DNA from: an uncultured Pelagibacteraceae bacterium
GTDB lineage: Bacteria > Pseudomonadota > Alphaproteobacteria > Pelagibacterales > Pelagibacteraceae
NCBI GenBank assembly: GCA_902581605.1
Contig: CACHPE010000011.1
Span: forward strand, 1-46,145
Direction of reading: 5' to 3'
Length of the DNA: 46,145 bases
Part shown: positions 44,263 through 46,145 of the stretch, in pieces
How the letters are laid out: each line of letters begins with the position of its first letter
Numbering within the stretch: position 1 is the first letter of the stretch
Notes under the pieces: generated by a model
The model's input: the letters and a program-made list of their open reading frames with translations, nothing else
What the model was told of the DNA's origin: nothing
Database searches by the model: none
Translations under genes and position numbers: made by a program

Positions 44263-45651
44263 ATGAAATTAAGAAAAGAATTTGACAGTATTGGAAGCAT
44301 AAATGTCCCAAATAATAAATATTGGGGAGCATCTACTCAGAGATCTAATAAATTTTTTAATATAGGTAAAATTTTAGTTAATATTTCTATCATTAAATCA
44401 ATAGCAATTATAAAAAGATCAGCTGTAATTGTACACACTAAAGATAAATTAATTGATGGTAAAATTTCTAAAGCAATAATCAAAGCATCAGATGAAGTTA
44501 TAAAAGGTAAACTAGACGAAAATTTTCCTTTAAAAGTTTGGCAAACAGGTTCTGGGACACAAACAAATATGAATGTAAATGAGGTCATTGCAAACAGAGC
44601 AATAGAAATTTTAGGCGGAAAAAAAGGGACAAAAAAGCCAGTTCATCCAAACGACCATGTAAACAAATCGCAATCTACAAATGACGTTTTTCCAACTGCA
44701 ATGCACATCTCTGTTGCTAAAGAAACTATTTCTAAAATGCTACCAAACTTAAAAATTTTAGAAAAGGAGCTAAAAAGAAAATCTAATGAATTTAAAAATA
44801 TAGTTAAAATTGGAAGAACTCATTTGCAAGATGCTACTCCTCTATCTCTTGGACAGGAATTTTCAGGATATCATTTTCAAGTTAAAAAAAGTATTGAAAG
44901 AATAGAATATGCACTAAAAGAAATATTGTATCTCGCTCAAGGTGGTACTGCTGTTGGTACTGGAATAAATTCTAAGAAAAACTTTGATAAAAAAATAGTA
45001 AAAGAAATTGCTAAATTCACTAAAATCAAATTTAAACCAGCTCCAAATAAATTTGCAGAACTTGCAGCTCATGATGCAATTGTTAATTTTTCTGGTGCTC
45101 TTAATACCTGTGCGGTAGCTTTAATGAAAATATCTAATGATATTCGTTTCTTAGGCTCTGGCCCAAGAGCTGGATACGGAGAATTAATCTTACCTGAAAA
45201 TGAACCGGGCTCATCTATAATGCCAGGGAAAGTTAATCCAACACAATGTGAAGCTGTAACAATGGTTTGTGTAAAAGTTATTGGTAACCATAATGGTATA
45301 ACTATGGCGGGATCTCATGGTCATTTTGAGCTTAATGTTTTTAAACCTTTAATAGCTCATAACATCTTACAATCAATAGACTTGATTGCTGACAGCACAA
45401 AAAATTTTGCTCTATATTGTGTTAAAGGAATAAAAGCTAATAAAAAGAAAATTCAAGAACATCTAGATAATTCACTTATGCTAGTAACTGCTTTGGCACC
45501 ACATATTGGTTACGATAAAGCTGCAAAGATAGCAAAAACCGCACTTAAAAATAATACTACTTTAAAATATGAAACTTTAAAAACCGGATTAATAAATGAA
45601 AAAGATTACAATAAGATAGTTGATCCTAAAAAGATGATTTACCCAGCATAG
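44263..45651 (+). CDS. fumC: class II fumarate hydratase
   Basis: FumC interconverts fumarate and malate in the TCA cycle and needs no iron-sulfur cluster. The 462-residue length is standard. Motifs: [15 protein letters not shown] near the start, [20 protein letters not shown] near 92, [18 protein letters not shown] near 130, [20 protein letters not shown] near 185 with the active-site His, and the superfamily signature [15 protein letters not shown] near 315. It lies 67 bases from the divergent MazG-like gene and overlaps the next gene by 13 bases at their 3' ends. Confidence 0.96.
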   Translation: MKLRKEFDSIGSINVPNNKYWGASTQRSNKFFNIGKILVNISIIKSIAIIKRSAVIVHTKDKLIDGKISKAIIKASDEVIKGKLDENFPLKVWQTGSGTQTNMNVNEVIANRAIEILGGKKGTKKPVHPNDHVNKSQSTNDVFPTAMHISVAKETISKMLPNLKILEKELKRKSNEFKNIVKIGRTHLQDATPLSLGQEFSGYHFQVKKSIERIEYALKEILYLAQGGTAVGTGINSKKNFDKKIVKEIAKFTKIKFKPAPNKFAELAAHDAIVNFSGALNTCAVALMKISNDIRFLGSGPRAGYGELILPENEPGSSIMPGKVNPTQCEAVTMVCVKVIGNHNGITMAGSHGHFELNVFKPLIAHNILQSIDLIADSTKNFALYCVKGIKANKKKIQEHLDNSLMLVTALAPHIGYDKAAKIAKTALKNNTTLKYETLKTGLINEKDYNKIVDPKKMIYPA

Positions 45652-46145
45652 CTCTTAATTGCTTGGTTTAATAAGTTTTTAAAATAAATTTTATTTTGTA
45701 AATCATCTTTTTTAAAAATTACATTACTTAGAATTTTATTAACATTATCATTTATTTTGTTGTCAATTTTAATATCTTTTAACTCGGCTATTTTTTGGTC
45801 AAAATTATAAGTAAAATTTAAATCAATTTGATTAACTTGATTTCTATAATTTTTTGGTGTTAAAAGAAATTTATATAAATTATTGTAATCGCTAACTTTT
45901 ATCTTTAGCTTTCCATCCAAAACTAACTCTCCATTTCTAACAAAAATTAAACTCTCAAGTAATTCAAAATCTGCTATGTTTTTCCATTTAAATTTCGTCA
46001 TGTCTGTATCTATTAAACCTTCTTGAATTTTTAAATTTAAACTAACATTTTTAAAATTTGAATTTTGATAAACACTGTCTGCATTTATATTTAATTTAAA
46101 ATCAATATTTTTATTATTTAAAATTTCTGTTTTTAAAAGTTGAGC
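45639..46145 (-). CDS. AsmA-like envelope protein, 3' part (5'-truncated by window edge)
   Basis: An open leftward frame enters from the right edge without a stop and ends at 45639, giving 168 visible residues. An internal ATG at 45999-46001 is not the likely start, since the frame stays open upstream ([20 protein letters not shown]). The repeating beta-strand pattern ([39 protein letters not shown]) resembles the C-terminal part of AsmA/YicH-type proteins that span the periplasm and affect outer membrane lipids. This is a weak, pattern-based call; the gene may be much longer outside the window. Confidence 0.5.
   Translation of the reverse strand, partial: AQLLKTEILNNKNIDFKLNINADSVYQNSNFKNVSLNLKIQEGLIDTDMTKFKWKNIADFELLESLIFVRNGELVLDGKLKIKVSDYNNLYKFLLTPKNYRNQVNQIDLNFTYNFDQKIAELKDIKIDNKINDNVNKILSNVIFKKDDLQNKIYFKNLLNQAIKSYAG

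Overview
This window reads as a piece of a streamlined, strongly AT-rich alphaproteobacterial chromosome, most likely from the SAR11 clade (Pelagibacterales). The indications are a blue-type proteorhodopsin next to ferredoxin, ferredoxin-NADP reductase and desaturase genes, a TRAP transporter, an IMP dehydrogenase without CBS domains, a eukaryotic-type NADP isocitrate dehydrogenase, a DksA without its zinc cysteines, and extremely tight packing. Taxonomy is inferred from protein families and base composition, not from a marker tree. No rRNA, CRISPR array, insertion sequence, integrase or broken gene was seen, and no intergenic stretch exceeds about 210 bases.

Layout. 1-1.8 kb: 5-oxoprolinase genes pxpB (cut by the window edge) and pxpA, diverging from a tiny shared promoter, then an exported TPR protein. 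1.75-4.6 kb: a TRAP dicarboxylate-type transporter (dctP, hairpin, dctQ, dctM). 4.7-12.6 kb: a TerC-family membrane protein, then a long leftward block of housekeeping genes (panB, glyoxalase, guaA, TPR protein, guaB, rlmE, a glycosyltransferase, pssA, psd). 12.7-19.2 kb: icd, alaS, recA with its terminator and a candidate SOS-type operator, and tolC. 19.2-32.3 kb looks like the accessory part: a glycerate-kinase-like enzyme, GFA and VOC proteins, a small unknown protein, a umuDC mutagenic polymerase operon, a complete urease operon (ureDABCEFG), a small Cys-tailed protein, and a four-gene glycan cluster (membrane mannosyltransferase-like GT39, GT2, secreted glycoside hydrolase, secreted polysaccharide lyase-like protein). 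32.3-37 kb: dksA followed by two tiny membrane ORFs, a glutathione transferase, ferredoxin reductase, ferredoxin, desaturase and proteorhodopsin. 37.2-46.1 kb: propionyl-CoA synthetase, an SMR transporter, a dihydroorotase-type enzyme, a YgfZ-like protein, a 53-residue membrane protein, tRNA-Leu(GAG), nadA, nadC, a MazG-like pyrophosphohydrolase, fumC, and the 3' end of an AsmA-like gene.

How the genes work together. guaB and guaA are the two steps from IMP to GMP. pssA and psd are the two steps to phosphatidylethanolamine. nadA and nadC are the last two steps to nicotinate mononucleotide. Urease with all accessory proteins would release ammonium from urea, and PxpAB(C) would recycle 5-oxoproline to glutamate, so both give access to organic nitrogen. 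Ferredoxin and its reductase can feed electrons to the neighbouring desaturase, while proteorhodopsin supplies a light-driven proton gradient.

The most interesting items are a similar motif in the recA and umuDC promoters that may be the local SOS operator, the GT39/GT2/GH/lyase glycan cluster, several small membrane proteins, the CBS-less IMP dehydrogenase, the back-to-back pxp promoter, and the fact that all ten convergent gene pairs overlap or nearly touch with no room for an intrinsic terminator. I did not find a clearly new defence system or an obvious mobile element.
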